Assembly: GCA_025738555.1 (NCBI GenBank) | Contig: JAOVFP010000015.1 | Coordinates: 1,054,001 to 1,118,000, forward strand | DNA length: 64,000 nucleotides | Source of the DNA: Cyathus striatus | Taxonomy: Eukaryota; Basidiomycota; Agaricomycetes; Agaricales; Nidulariaceae | Direction of reading: 5' to 3' | Shown here: positions 32,333 through 42,602 of the stretch, one piece after another | Numbering within the stretch: the stretch's first letter is position 1 | Layout of the letters: the number at the start of each line of letters is the position of its first letter | Made by a program: the position numbers and the translations under genes | Notes under the pieces: generated by a model | Told to the model about the DNA's origin: nothing | Database searches by the model: none | What the model saw: the letters and a program-made list of their open reading frames with translations, nothing else

Positions 32333-33013
32333 TCATACTTTCTCCAAGTTCTGTAACTCATAATTGCCATCCAACAGGTGCTGCCGGCTGCTAGGCCCAG
32401 CTATCGCATTGGGTGACTTTGTTCGAAAAGCCCTCTGCCTCGTTGGCGATGTCCCCTCTTTCGTTCTGGGTGACGCAGCCTCAGTCCCCTCCTCCTTGGC
32501 CCTCTCCTTCGTTTTGCGTAAGGTAGCCTCAACTGTCTTGTTATCAACTTCGAATTCCTCGGAAGAATCGTCGTTCCGAACTTCGTATTTCCTCCGTCTC
32601 GGGCGACATGCACTGTCGCATTTAATGACCCACAACGCGATCGCCGATATGCATGCAAGTCCAAGAATGAATAACCAGGAGCCCGTGAACCCATCTTTGG
32701 AAGCAACCTCCTTCGCGATTCCGTCGATTCCTTTGAGCTTGACCTTCTTACAGATCCAAATACCGACCGCAGGAGATGCTGAAGCAAACGGTATTACCAT
32801 ACACAGGGCAGCAAGTGTGCACACAAGTCCTCGAAGGATATTATTTTCAAAGTTGTAAGCGTCGATAATTGTCCAGAAGAGCGATCCAAACAAGACAACA
32901 GTAATGAGGGATAAAAGAGACGATCCGGACGAGGCGATCTTGAAAGCAGTGTAAGCAGACATTGAATTGTCCTCTAGGGCCCATTTTCCTAAGAGCCTAT
33001 ATATTTCGGACAT
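32333..33013 (-). CDS. Three-helix membrane protein of unknown function
   Basis: The ATG at 33013 opens a 226-residue frame beginning MSEIYRLLGKWALEDNS. Three hydrophobic segments follow: about residues 28-50 (SLLSLITVVLFGSLFWTII), 60-85 (GLVCTLAALCMVIPFASASP) and 110-130 (SWLFILGLACISAIALWVI). After them comes a hydrophilic, Lys/Glu/Ser-rich tail of about 90 residues (RPRRRKYEV; a repeated TKEG/TRQR style) that is probably cytosolic. No enzyme motif is seen. A TTAAC branch-like site and TTTAG lie just upstream of the ATG, so a 5' leader intron is possible. Family not recognised; composition and layout resemble small fungal plasma-membrane proteins. The frame is intact and isolated from repeats, which supports a real gene. 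Confidence 0.65.
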   Translation of the reverse strand: MSEIYRLLGKWALEDNSMSAYTAFKIASSGSSLLSLITVVLFGSLFWTIIDAYNFENNILRGLVCTLAALCMVIPFASASPAVGIWICKKVKLKGIDGIAKEVASKDGFTGSWLFILGLACISAIALWVIKCDSACRPRRRKYEVRNDDSSEEFEVDNKTVEATLRKTKERAKEEGTEAASPRTKEGTSPTRQRAFRTKSPNAIAGPSSRQHLLDGNYELQNLEKV

Positions 33014-34439
33014 TAGAGCCAACGCTAAAGGTTAAGGGCGAGATTTACGAACATTAATGCTGTACTTGTAAAAGTCATAATAATCGTGTACATGATAGCA
33101 CATAAACTATAAAGTGTTATCAGCATCTACTAGGTTAAGCTATAAGAATGTACATACAAAACTTTGAATGGTTTTTTCACGTTATACGTCTGAGAGTCGG
33201 ACATGAGTAGATTATGATGCAAGTTTAGTAGTGGGCTAGAGGGAGGTTGGGAGATACATCGTTTCGGGTGTAAATGCCTCTTATATGGAGTCCGAGGAAG
33301 GTCTTTTGTTTCATTACAGAGCGGATTCGAAATCTTAGAACATGTCATCGTCCCGCGCAAACCTCCTTATGCCAATTGCTCGAGTTATTTCACTTGTTTT
33401 GGGGTAGTAAAGTTTGGTTGACGTATTCTGAACTTGTTGCCAGCCTCGAGGAGGATGCTTCGCACCTAGGCCTAGACTCTTGCGCACAAATGGTACGGAT
33501 CCGGGATGTCACTTTGAAACGTCGTACTTATTATTAAAGCCTAATGATACTGAATATGAAAAGGAAACGACAGTGTTTCCTAAACGAAGGAATGTGAGCC
33601 GCTGGCGTCACATCGGTAGGACTGTAGTACAGCATTAAGGAACTCGGAGGACTGAAGGGAACACTCCCGATGGACAAACTCATTCCGGGGCCCAGAAGAT
33701 GAAAGGACACGAGACGAGCTTCTTTATCGAAGCTTCAGAAAGGAGTAGGAGGATGATGTAGATCCTGGAGAACGAGACTCAGCCATGAATAACACAACAT
33801 CATTGATACGAAGATAGAGCTAAAGGGATACCTTGGAAACCCCTTGTGCCAGGCTCCCCTTTGTAGAGGGAAATAAAAGGTTTGCTAGTATGAGCCGCTG
33901 CTGGCGTGTCCATCCAGCAAGCGGATACTCGACAGCGTACCAGTAAGGAATGAGAACACGGGAGAAGCGGCCGTTATGACTCCGCTCAGGTCTCTAGAGA
34001 AGCCGATGTATGTGTGTCCTTAGCGACATGCGACAGCAAGCGGGTCCCGCTTAGCGGCTCTCAACCTCAATGTTACCCAAATGCTACCTCCCTTGGACTC
34101 TAACCATGCGCCAATTCTTTGTGGCAAGCGCATAGTAGTTCCAGTGCACATATGTACAACTACACATAGACTTGTTCTGTTAGCCTCTGTTGCTCTCCGT
34201 CACGTCAGCGTAGGGATTCCACTGCTGAAAAGGAACCGTTGCATGAATGTCAATAAGTAAACGTTCTAAGGTCGAAGTGACCCACTTGTCAGAACCAGTA
34301 CCTGCGCCTTGACATGATGCAAGATCTGGATAGTCCGGCTGTACATGTGTAATTGCACTACATGCTGTATAACAATAATCGTTACAGGGGCTAAGATTGG
34401 TAGTAGATACGAGGACGTATGTCAAAGGCTAGAACAGAA
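33014..34439. other. Intergenic, no gene recognised
   Basis: A minus-strand ATG near 33203 starts MSDSQTYNVKKPFKV and ends at a GTATGT donor, but no downstream exon joins in frame. Elsewhere frames are short. 34055-34120 weakly resembles 19325-19390. Confidence 0.35.
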
Positions 34440-34930
34440 TCCACGGGAGAAGTGTTGCCAACATTGATAGCGAGGAGGGATGGTTTAGGGCATTGCGAGT
34501 AACGGTGGCAAGAGAAAGCGCCGGTTCATTGCCATTAACGGTGACAATGGACGATGTAAATAGGTTACTGATAACGGCGCCAAGGAATTTATGAGTACAT
34601 GAGATGCAATGATGATGACGAGGTGCTTACACTGACGGTTGAGGACGGAGTTTCTGGAGCATCGTCAGTAGTGGCGAGGAAGGATGTGAGGAATATTTCA
34701 GCTGCGGTGACGAGGGAGAATGTGAGGACGTTGCATGTAATCGCGATGAGGAGGCGCTAACATCGCCAGTAACGGCAAGGATTGTAACGATGAGAAGGCA
34801 AGAAGACAAGATATCGCCAAAATCGAGACATCGTCGACGCCATCAGTAACGTTGACTAGGGAGGGGATGAGGACATTGACAGCGATGATGATAAGAGTGT
34901 CGAAATCGCCAGTAACGATGACAAAGGGTT
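34440..34930. repeat. Degenerate minisatellite-like stretch
   Basis: The motif CCAGTAACG or a one-base variant recurs with loose spacing (near 34497, 34531, 34565, 34765, 34846, 34908), linked by GAGGAYGAGGACRTTG-type lines. The region is purine-rich on the plus strand and has no terminal repeats. A similar line (CATCGTTACTGACGATGTC) lies near 8780, beside an Snf1-derived unit, so it may belong to the same composite repeat. Confidence 0.5.
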
Positions 34931-35339
34931 TCGGATCAGATCTCAGTACTGCTCGCGTGGTACTGGAAATGCTGTACGTGCCGTGATTCCTGTGAATGTT
35001 GACTTTGAACCTTTAGTGATTGGTAAAATTGTATTACAGCATGGAAAGAAGTATACATATACAATGAACGAGCCTAGAGCAAGCCCGTAAGCAGTGGGAT
35101 TGAAGAATCGAATATCCCGTAAGTAGAGGGTGAAGGAAAACAGCGAGAACATGAAATAGAAACTACATTGATGTCTGCACTATCACCGGAATAAGCGCCG
35201 GTACGTACCGTACAACTAGCTGAGAAGAGCGAGACGGCGAGACCGAATTGCAACTTGCTGTGGTGGAGAGGGGGCCTGGCCAACAGTTCTCCCGTCATCC
35301 ATAAGCCTACCACCCTCCTTCCCATCTTGTCTATGCGGC

Positions 35340-36620
35340 GGCGCCTACTACGCCCACTAGCAAGCCCCAATGTCAACCGACAGGGTCCGACACGCAACAT
35401 CCATGAACACGAACGGCGAGATGAGGTGCCTCCTTCTCTAATCCACATCTCTCGTCAAGTCTTAAGATGACAGAGACAAGTTCAGAAAATCTGCTGGGAG
35501 AGGGAGAGGGGCGGTCGTAGATGGGTGGGTAACACGGGGAGGGAGCCTGGAGGTGTACTGATGGGATGCATTGATAGGGTGCTGCTTCCAGAGGATGTGC
35601 TGAAGGCGATAAAGCAGCGTTATGACTATGTGGCTGTTAGCAATAGTACGATGGGTACTGCGGAAGTGAGGGAGACGTACCTCCACGGCACTCAACTGTA
35701 CGTCGCACTCCTATTCTGAATATAGACACTGCTCAAACGTCAGCAAGTTACAAGGAAGAAAAAAGGAGACATACCATCCTTCCCCAACCGTCGCTCCCTC
35801 GAAAGCATACGGGTAGCCGTAATCCCCCGATTGTCATTACCACCTAGCACACCGTGACCCTCTTCCCCTTTCCGGCGACCTCGTCATCCACATCCTTGGC
35901 TGTTGCTAGGTCCAAGATAATCTTGAAAGTGAAGTAGGCATGTACGAAGGCGAAGTCCTGAGAGCGCAACCAACCACGGGACCACGAGCTGGGGGAGGGC
36001 TTTGAAGGCGATAGAGCAGTGTTACACGACTATGTGGCTGTCAGCAATAGCACGATGGGTACTGCGGAAGTGAGGGGGACGTACGTCCACGGTCCTCAAC
36101 TGTACATCCAGTTCCAGTTCTGAATGTAGAAACTACTCAAACGTCAGTAAGTTACAACGAAGAAAAAAGGAGACATACCTTCCATCCCCAACTGCCGCTC
36201 CCTCGAAAGCATATAGATAGCCGTAATCCCCCGGCCACCATTACCACCTTGCATATCGCTGTCAGCCACATCCTTCTTATCGATCCTTCCTAGGCGCTTG
36301 ATAATCTTGAAAGTGAAGTAGGCATGGAAGGCGAAGTCCTGAGACTGCGACCAAGCACGGGACCATGAGCTGTGGGAGGGCTTTGAAGGCGATAGAGTAG
36401 CGTTACACGACTATGTGGCTATCGGCAATAGCACGATGAGCCGTAATCCTCCGACCACCATCACCGCATCCCTCTTCACCCTTTCGGTGACCTCGTTATT
36501 CCATCCTTTCTGACTGTTGCTAGACCCTTGATAATCTTGTAAGTGGAGTATGCAGGCACGAAGGCGAAGTCCTGCGAGTGCGATAGAGCACAGGACCATG
36601 AGAAGGAGGGCATAATCATG
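35340..36620 (-). pseudogene. Snf1/AMPK-alpha 3' half, array of three degenerate units
   Basis: Read on the minus strand, the post-kinase linker (reverse complement of CTTGATAATCTTGAAAGT or similar) recurs near 35920, 36300 and 36530. Each is followed by the ATTACGGCTA (YML) segment, an intron-like TTTTTTCTTC run and, in the lower two units, the ACGTACSTCC donor region. Only the lowest unit keeps the C-terminal tail (about 35355-35450), which is interrupted by a short duplication (CAGGGTCCGACACG). The array mirrors the plus-strand pair at 8.0-9.4 kb, including the spacer at 34930-35030. No frame stays open across a unit. Confidence 0.65.
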
Positions 36621-36656
36621 CTAATGTTCCACAAAGATAGACAGTGGTCATTGCCT

Positions 36657-37247
36657 AATGGATGACTTCCCGTAAGGAATTAGCGAAATCTAGAGGTCTA
36701 AATTGCATTTGAAGCTCCGATGCCGAGTTTCGGATCAGAAATTGATTACTTTCAACCTCTGCTAGATTTCGAGAAATAGAGAGGCCCCCAGACCCCTCAC
36801 TATTACACTAACACACCGCTAAACCACAGCTATTCGTTGTTGAAGATCCGGTTTACCATTTTCGGCATGTCTATGTGCCTTTCCCATACTTCGTTTATCT
36901 ACAGCGCATTGTTCACATTCGTGCTTGTCTCTGTCTCCTCTATGAACTATATACTATTCTACTGCACCAATATGCCTTCAGATCCCGTCAGGGACCCTTA
37001 CTACTCCTTCACACAAAATAGAGTACAAGAGAAAGTGGATTCATGTAGAGCAGAAAATATCAGACAGTGATATGCTTATTGGTGATATAGAATGCTAAAG
37101 TCGTTGACAGCCTGTTCATGCAGTTGTCATACGGCCCTACGGGTTAGCCAGGAAATAGACAAATCAGGTGATCAGTCGGACCTTAAATTTAAAATTATAG
37201 CTCGCTATATTCTCTCTAAATCCTTACGGGAAGTCATCCAATATCAG
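36657..37247. mobile_element. Probable inverted-repeat element inserted in Snf1-derived sequence
   Basis: GGATGACTTCCCGTAAGGA at 36660 recurs inverted at about 37222-37241, with similarity extending a few bases further inward (AATTAG versus ATTTAG). The two sides outside it correspond to adjoining sequence in the empty homologous site near 7990-8040 (TACGTTACGTGGAAGAAAAG versus its complement), so this block is an insertion. No clean target duplication was found. A frame of 77 codons (36837-37070) with a hydrophobic start is the only coding potential. Confidence 0.55.
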
Positions 37248-37345
37248 TACGTTACGTGGAAGAAAAGAAGGGGACAGACCTTGGCCACGTCCCTCTCGAT
37301 CATTCCTAGGCCTTTGGTAAACTCGAACGCGATCTAGGCAGTGGG
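37248..37345 (-). pseudogene. Snf1/AMPK-alpha linker fragment
   Basis: The minus strand reads FEFTKGLGMIERDVAK-like text, matching FEFINGLGKIEMNV at 7.93 kb and the FEIIEGLGRIEEDV line of the copy at 62.2 kb. The following intron-like run CTTTTCTTCCACGTAACGTA is shared with 7990-8010. It continues the array at 35.3-36.6 kb beyond the inserted element. Confidence 0.6.
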
Positions 37346-37602
37346 AAGGCAAGATGGCTGAGAGTACCGAGTACTTACTAGTGTTGCTGCGGAGTGAACT
37401 GAAGTGAACTGATCTGACATTTTGTAGACGGTTCGTGTCAAATCGTCAACAACGATTTGAAGCGATTGGAGTGGTGATCTAGTTCATGATGTCGGCGGTA
37501 GGTCGTTGTTAGAGTGGTAGCCAATCAAATTGCAACCTGAGCAAATGCCCTAGACTCTAGACCGACTTTCATTTTCGACTTAAGGGCTAGACACATATAG
37601 TA
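37346..37602. other. Short unassigned spacer
   Basis: Sequence between the Snf1 fragment and the retrotransposon. Nothing recognised. Confidence 0.4.
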
Positions 37603-37607
37603 CTATT
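37603..37607. repeat. Target-site duplication of copia element, left
   Basis: CTATT directly precedes the left LTR; the same five bases follow the right LTR at 42937-42941. Five bases is the usual Ty1/copia duplication length. Confidence 0.9.
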
Positions 37608-37941
37608 TATTAGTAAGTAGAATCAATACTCAGTTCTCGCAGAGAATAGCGACGACTATATATTACCTATTAGTAAGTAGAATCAATACTACATAGGTAA
37701 TGTTAGTAAGTAATACTACAGCTAATTCAATAGGGTTTGCTCACCTCAGTTCTCGGAGAGAATAGCGACGACTGAGGAGAGCAAGACCTCTTCTAAACTA
37801 CTTAAATACTGGATAAAAATGAAAATTGTAAAACAACTCATATCGAATCATTGGAATAATGTTGGCGGCGCTTGTCCGCCGGGGTACGCACGGCGCATCA
37901 ATAGCGCACGGATTGCATAAGCAACCTTACGTGCTCCAATA
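37608..37941 (-). repeat. 3' LTR of the copia element
   Basis: 334 bp, from TATTAGTAAGTAG to GTGCTCCAATA on the plus strand. It contains an internal duplication of TTAGTAAGTAGAATCAATAC and of AGAGAATAGCGACGACT, and a hairpin-forming line CCTCAG...CTGAGG around 37754-37787. Compared with the other LTR it keeps four CpG sites that are CA or TG there. Confidence 0.95.
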
Positions 37942-37948
37942 CTCCCCC
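37942..37948 (-). promoter_or_regulatory. Polypurine tract of the copia element
   Basis: On the element strand GGGGGAG lies between the Gag-Pol stop codon (TGA, 37951-37949) and the first LTR base. Position and composition fit the plus-strand primer tract. The tract directly abuts the stop codon. Confidence 0.85.
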
Positions 37949-40900
37949 TCAATCCTTGCATGCCCTGAGTCCTAATTTGGACGCAAAATGTTTAACCTTG
38001 GCGCTCGGTAGCGCCTTGGTCAAGGTATCTGCAACCATATCATCAGTAGGACAATAAACTAACTCAATCTTCCCTTCTTCAACAATCCAGCATATAAAGT
38101 GAAAATGAATATCGATATTCTTTGTGCGTGCATGATATTGTTGGTCCTTGGTGAGCGCAATAGCAGATTGGTTGTCGCTGAACAGGGTTGTAGGTCCAGG
38201 AATATTGCCAAACAGCTGGCCAACAAGAGTGCGTAGCCACAGGGCTTCTTTGGCAGCATGGGTGGCTGCCACGTACTCTGCTTCCGTGGTTGACAGCGCC
38301 ACTAGGTCTTGTCTTTTTGAACTCCAAGAGACTGCTCCTCCATCGATGAGGAACGCATACCCAGATACGGCCCTTCTATGTTCAAGATTGCTGCCATCCG
38401 CATCACCAAATCCCGCGAGGTTGACCGACTTATGTCCGAAAGTCAACTCATACTCTCGTGTCCCAGCTAGGTAAGCGTACACTGTGGTCAGAGCTTGCCA
38501 ATGTGCTAATCCTGGGTTATCATTGAAGCTAGCGAGCTGGCCTACAGCGTAGGTGATGTCTGGCCTGGTCCCAAGTGACAGATATTGGAGGGAGCCTACG
38601 GCTTCACGATACGGCTTGTCACACATGCGCACAAACTCATCCGCTGTCTGGGGAGACTGGGACTTTGACAGTCGAAGGCCAGGGCTCATTGGCATTGCTC
38701 GTGGTTTCAGACTGGTAAACCCGAAACACTCAAGGATAGAGTCAATGTATGCTTTCTGGGATAACGAAATGGTATGTTCTTCGCGGTCCCTATGCACGGC
38801 GAATCCTAATATCCAATGAATTTCTCCTATATCCGATATTTCGACCTCCTTCCTTAACGTGCTCTTAACCTCATCCATCAGGGCCATTTTCGACGTTGCT
38901 ATGGTCAGGTCGTCGACATGCACAGCAATAATTATTGCGCCACCTTTGTCGACTCGATAAAATACGGCCTGATCCACTTCGCACTGTGACATTCCTAGAC
39001 AGTCCTTCAAGATAGAGTTGAGCTTCTTGTACCAGTGACGACCGCTCTGACGAAGACCATACAATGGGCATAGGAGGTGCAGGACTTTATTGGGATCTGA
39101 GGTCAGATGTAAGCCTGGTGGAGTTTTCATATAAATTACTTCGTTTTGCTCAAAGCTTCCATTTAGATATGCACTCTTTATGTCTACCTGGTGAATTTCG
39201 AAGTCCAGTCGTGTGGCGTATGCAAGGATAACACGTATCGACGCCATCTTCGCAACCGGTGCATATGTGTCGAAGAAATCCACCCCAGGGACTTGAGAAA
39301 AACCTTGAGCTACGAGCCGGGCCTTGTAGCGCTGAATTGCACCGTTCATGTCACGTTTGACCGCATACACCCAACGACATCCTACAATGTTTGCGCCTCG
39401 AGGTGGAACTTCCAATCTCCAAGTTCCATGCGCCTCTAGTGCCGCTTGCTCTTCGAGCATTGCCTCCTCCCATTGTGGCCAGTCCGGACTGCGTTTTGCT
39501 TCCGCAAGTGAGCGAGGTTCCAAACCATGTGCCTCAGCCATTGCGGCTGCCATTGCCAGTCCTCCTATTTCTTCATCCATCTCAGGGGTCTCATGGACAT
39601 CACCAAAACTGCCAGGGACCTGCATTCCTTTTGGCAGGTTGTTTTGAGGAGATCGACGAATAGTGGTACTGCCCACTCCAGCTTGGATGTCACGTACATA
39701 CTGAGAGGGTTTTCGGTTTCGTGTCAGTCGGGGTTCGGGTTGAATAGCAGGTAGAGATGAGTTGCTCGGTAGTTCAGGTTCGTCAATGTGTTCTCCCGAG
39801 TGTTCCTCCCCCTCATCTCCCATGTCCTTTCCAGCTATGTCTGTGTTGGACTCGCCAACTACCAATTCCTCCCCCTCGAGTTCAACATCCTCCATGTCAT
39901 CAGGAATGTCGGTCTCAGAGAAGTACACGGTTCTCTCAACGCTGATACTACGCTTTTCGGGCCAGTAAATTTGGTGACCATTACTATGGACATCGTATCC
40001 TACCCACCGGCCCAGATGTGCGCGTGTTCGTATCTTGCCAGCATTGGGGTCGTGCACCCATACCTGTGAACCCCACAAAGGTAAGTTCCCCAGATATGGT
40101 ACAATACCGTGAACCTTCTCATAAGGTGTTCGTCCTCCTAGGGCCCTTGTCGATGTACGATTCTTCAAATATACCACATGCAACAGAGCTTCTCCCCACA
40201 AGAAAGTAGGAAGACCTGCTGTTAACAGCATAGCTCGTACCTTTTCCAGTAGAGTCCGGTTAAGGTGCTCAGAGACACCGTTTTCTTCTGGTGTATCGTG
40301 CACGGTAAGTTTCTGTTGGATGCCGAGTTGGTCGAGGTAGTTGCGGAATTCATCTGATAGGTATTCTCCACCGCGGTCCGAGCGAAGGCAAGCAATGCGT
40401 GCTTTCATATGAACATCTACCCATGCGATGAAGCTCTTGAATGATGTGAAGGCTTCATCCTTGGTACGTAGTAGGTAGATTGTTGTCCATCGTGAAAAAT
40501 CGTCCATAAAACTGATAAAGTAACGTCGACGACCCAATGTTTCAGTATCAGCAGGTCCCCAAATATCGGAGTGAACTTCCTTGCCGAAAGATGTAGCTTG
40601 AGGACCAGCTCGAGCCTTTGGCACCGGGCGTCGCAATGCTTTAGCTTGAATGCAAACATCGCATTGCAATGGCTCATCTTTGTCTTCCAGCTCGATACCA
40701 CTGATCAACCCCTTAGATATCAACTCTCGTGCAGCACGCGGTGCGATGTGGCCCATACGACAGTGCAACTCCATTACCGACATCCTAGTCACAGGATTCC
40801 CTACAGCTGCAGTAGCCTGCCCATCCCTTAATACCATGTAAAGTCCCCGCAACTTCGTAATACGTCCTATCGAGTCTCCACCCTTGCTGCGTCGAAATTC

Positions 40901-42526
40901 GCACTCTCCCCCTCCAAATATGGAGTAATAGCCTGCATCGTCAATGCGACCAATTGACACAAGGCAAAAACCAATAGATGGGGTGTATAATACATTGGTA
41001 AGTCGTATTTTCACCCTATCTTTGCCGTTTGGGATTGAAATAATAACGTCCCCAATCCCTTCAGCTAGGAATGATTGTTGGTTTGCCGTTGTTAATGATC
41101 GTGGTTCAATGGCTGTAAACGTTATGAAATCATCACGGAAAGGGGACATATGGTGCGATGCTCCTGAGTCATAAAGGTCGCAAGGATCCAGTTTCATCCC
41201 AGCGGCGGCGACGGCGGCTATGTCCTCAACAGCTTTCGACATCCTAACCTGCGATAGGTTCACAACCTCTTCGTTAGTGAGTACCGTGGTGCCTGCTGCA
41301 TCTTCTTCATCGTCATAGGGTAAAGCTTCATCTACCTCTGTCCAACAGGCTCCCGTCGCAAGCGTGTGGTTTGTGGAAGGCTCAGTAAGGATACTATTGA
41401 CCCTGTCTTCTTCTTCAAGTGGCGTATTGTTTGCATAGAAAACCGTCCATGCGCCAGCTATCTCATCAAGGCTAGCTGCTGTGGACGCGGACCCATTGTT
41501 TTTCCCGAATGGCGGTTTGGACTTTGCATTGGATGAGCCTTGCCCATCCTTGCTATTGTCCTTCTTCGGGGAGGGACACTGGTCCTGTTTGTGTCCACGG
41601 CCACCACAGTTCCAACATTCACCCGTGGCGTGCTGGTTTCGATGATTTTGACCCTGTTTGCGACGTCCTCCACCTGCCCTCGAGCCGGGCTTTTCACTTG
41701 CCATGGTGCTTGCAGCCGCGACTCCGGATGACTCAGAGTCCTTCACCTTGCCAACCCCCTTGGTTTTCTTGTCACCATACACCTGATCCCACTCTTCCAG
41801 AACAAGATGGATCATATATTCTGGTTTGAGTTGGGCCTGCAGGTGTTTGGTAGCGGGCTTGGTGTTGAGTGTGGTCGATGTTGCAGCTGTAGCCTCAGTG
41901 GTCTCGCTGGATGGAGTCGCATCAGGGGTAGCAGCCAGTTCGCTTTCTGAGTCTTCTAGGGTCTTAACGATGGCACGTACGTTTGCGACAATCTGGGAGA
42001 TATAGGTCGATAGGTCGGGCAGTGGTTCTAGGAAGTTTATAACAAGACTGCGGTACTCATTGTCATTGATCGAAATACCCATTGACTTCAACTTTTCGTA
42101 CTCCAAGTTCAACTGGTCGAACTCGTCGTGCAAGTTTGCACCTGCCCGGTAACGCCTAGCCAAAAACTTCGTTCGTAAATTCGTCTGCATCATTACGGAC
42201 TTGCTAGTGAACTCGGTCATGATCCCAGACCACATCTGGGCAATGGTTTGTTTGGATAAGTACTTCGCGAGTATTGAATCCGGTAGCTTCTGCATCAGCA
42301 AGTACGATGCCAAATCCTCCTTTTCTTGCCATGCTTTGAGTCCAGTTGGTCCAGTCGAGCCTTCCGCGGGTTTCTTGGCTTCTCCCGTGAAATGCTTCCA
42401 GACCTTCTGTGCTTTCATGGCGCCAATGAAACGGGTCCGAAACATGACCCAATTTGCTCCAGTACTGTCAAGCTTGTCAACAGTTTGCGAGAGGTTCATC
42501 GGGCTAGGGTTACTGGTAGTCAACAT
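37949..42526 (-). CDS. Copia Gag-Pol polyprotein (1525 aa)
   Basis: A single uninterrupted frame. Gag covers roughly residues 1-330, with zinc knuckle CWNCGGRGHKQDQC (304-317). Protease motif DSGA is at 453-456. Integrase has the HHCC-type zinc site (H588, H593, C622, C625) and catalytic D654, D717, E753 with 35 residues between the last two. Reverse transcriptase has the first catalytic Asp in QVDIKSAYL (D1115) and the HVDD box (1203-1206), where most copia elements have YVDD. RNase H has D1375, E1415 and D1451. After the last integrase catalytic Glu the line reads EHLNRT where families usually show ERxNRT; this Arg-to-His fits a CpG change and might weaken integrase. Gag and Pol share one frame, so their ratio must be set by processing or RNA-level control. 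Length is normal for fungal copia. Confidence 0.97.
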   Translation of the reverse strand: MLTTSNPSPMNLSQTVDKLDSTGANWVMFRTRFIGAMKAQKVWKHFTGEAKKPAEGSTGPTGLKAWQEKEDLASYLLMQKLPDSILAKYLSKQTIAQMWSGIMTEFTSKSVMMQTNLRTKFLARRYRAGANLHDEFDQLNLEYEKLKSMGISINDNEYRSLVINFLEPLPDLSTYISQIVANVRAIVKTLEDSESELAATPDATPSSETTEATAATSTTLNTKPATKHLQAQLKPEYMIHLVLEEWDQVYGDKKTKGVGKVKDSESSGVAAASTMASEKPGSRAGGGRRKQGQNHRNQHATGECWNCGGRGHKQDQCPSPKKDNSKDGQGSSNAKSKPPFGKNNGSASTAASLDEIAGAWTVFYANNTPLEEEDRVNSILTEPSTNHTLATGACWTEVDEALPYDDEEDAAGTTVLTNEEVVNLSQVRMSKAVEDIAAVAAAGMKLDPCDLYDSGASHHMSPFRDDFITFTAIEPRSLTTANQQSFLAEGIGDVIISIPNGKDRVKIRLTNVLYTPSIGFCLVSIGRIDDAGYYSIFGGGECEFRRSKGGDSIGRITKLRGLYMVLRDGQATAAVGNPVTRMSVMELHCRMGHIAPRAARELISKGLISGIELEDKDEPLQCDVCIQAKALRRPVPKARAGPQATSFGKEVHSDIWGPADTETLGRRRYFISFMDDFSRWTTIYLLRTKDEAFTSFKSFIAWVDVHMKARIACLRSDRGGEYLSDEFRNYLDQLGIQQKLTVHDTPEENGVSEHLNRTLLEKVRAMLLTAGLPTFLWGEALLHVVYLKNRTSTRALGGRTPYEKVHGIVPYLGNLPLWGSQVWVHDPNAGKIRTRAHLGRWVGYDVHSNGHQIYWPEKRSISVERTVYFSETDIPDDMEDVELEGEELVVGESNTDIAGKDMGDEGEEHSGEHIDEPELPSNSSLPAIQPEPRLTRNRKPSQYVRDIQAGVGSTTIRRSPQNNLPKGMQVPGSFGDVHETPEMDEEIGGLAMAAAMAEAHGLEPRSLAEAKRSPDWPQWEEAMLEEQAALEAHGTWRLEVPPRGANIVGCRWVYAVKRDMNGAIQRYKARLVAQGFSQVPGVDFFDTYAPVAKMASIRVILAYATRLDFEIHQVDIKSAYLNGSFEQNEVIYMKTPPGLHLTSDPNKVLHLLCPLYGLRQSGRHWYKKLNSILKDCLGMSQCEVDQAVFYRVDKGGAIIIAVHVDDLTIATSKMALMDEVKSTLRKEVEISDIGEIHWILGFAVHRDREEHTISLSQKAYIDSILECFGFTSLKPRAMPMSPGLRLSKSQSPQTADEFVRMCDKPYREAVGSLQYLSLGTRPDITYAVGQLASFNDNPGLAHWQALTTVYAYLAGTREYELTFGHKSVNLAGFGDADGSNLEHRRAVSGYAFLIDGGAVSWSSKRQDLVALSTTEAEYVAATHAAKEALWLRTLVGQLFGNIPGPTTLFSDNQSAIALTKDQQYHARTKNIDIHFHFICWIVEEGKIELVYCPTDDMVADTLTKALPSAKVKHFASKLGLRACKD

Positions 42527-42590
42527 AGTAGCAGTGTGTTGTATAAGTGTGTGATATAATAAATGTATAGCAGTTCAATTGGCAGGGGCG

Positions 42591-42602
42591 GGGCCCATAA
42601 CC
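42591..42602 (-). promoter_or_regulatory. Primer binding site, half-tRNA type (tRNA-iMet)
   Basis: On the element strand GGTTATGGGCCC follows the 5' LTR immediately. This is complementary to the anticodon stem-loop of initiator tRNA-Met (GGGCCCAUAACC), not to a tRNA 3' end. The same usage is known for Drosophila copia and yeast Ty5, where a cleaved half-tRNA primes minus-strand synthesis. Confidence 0.85.
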
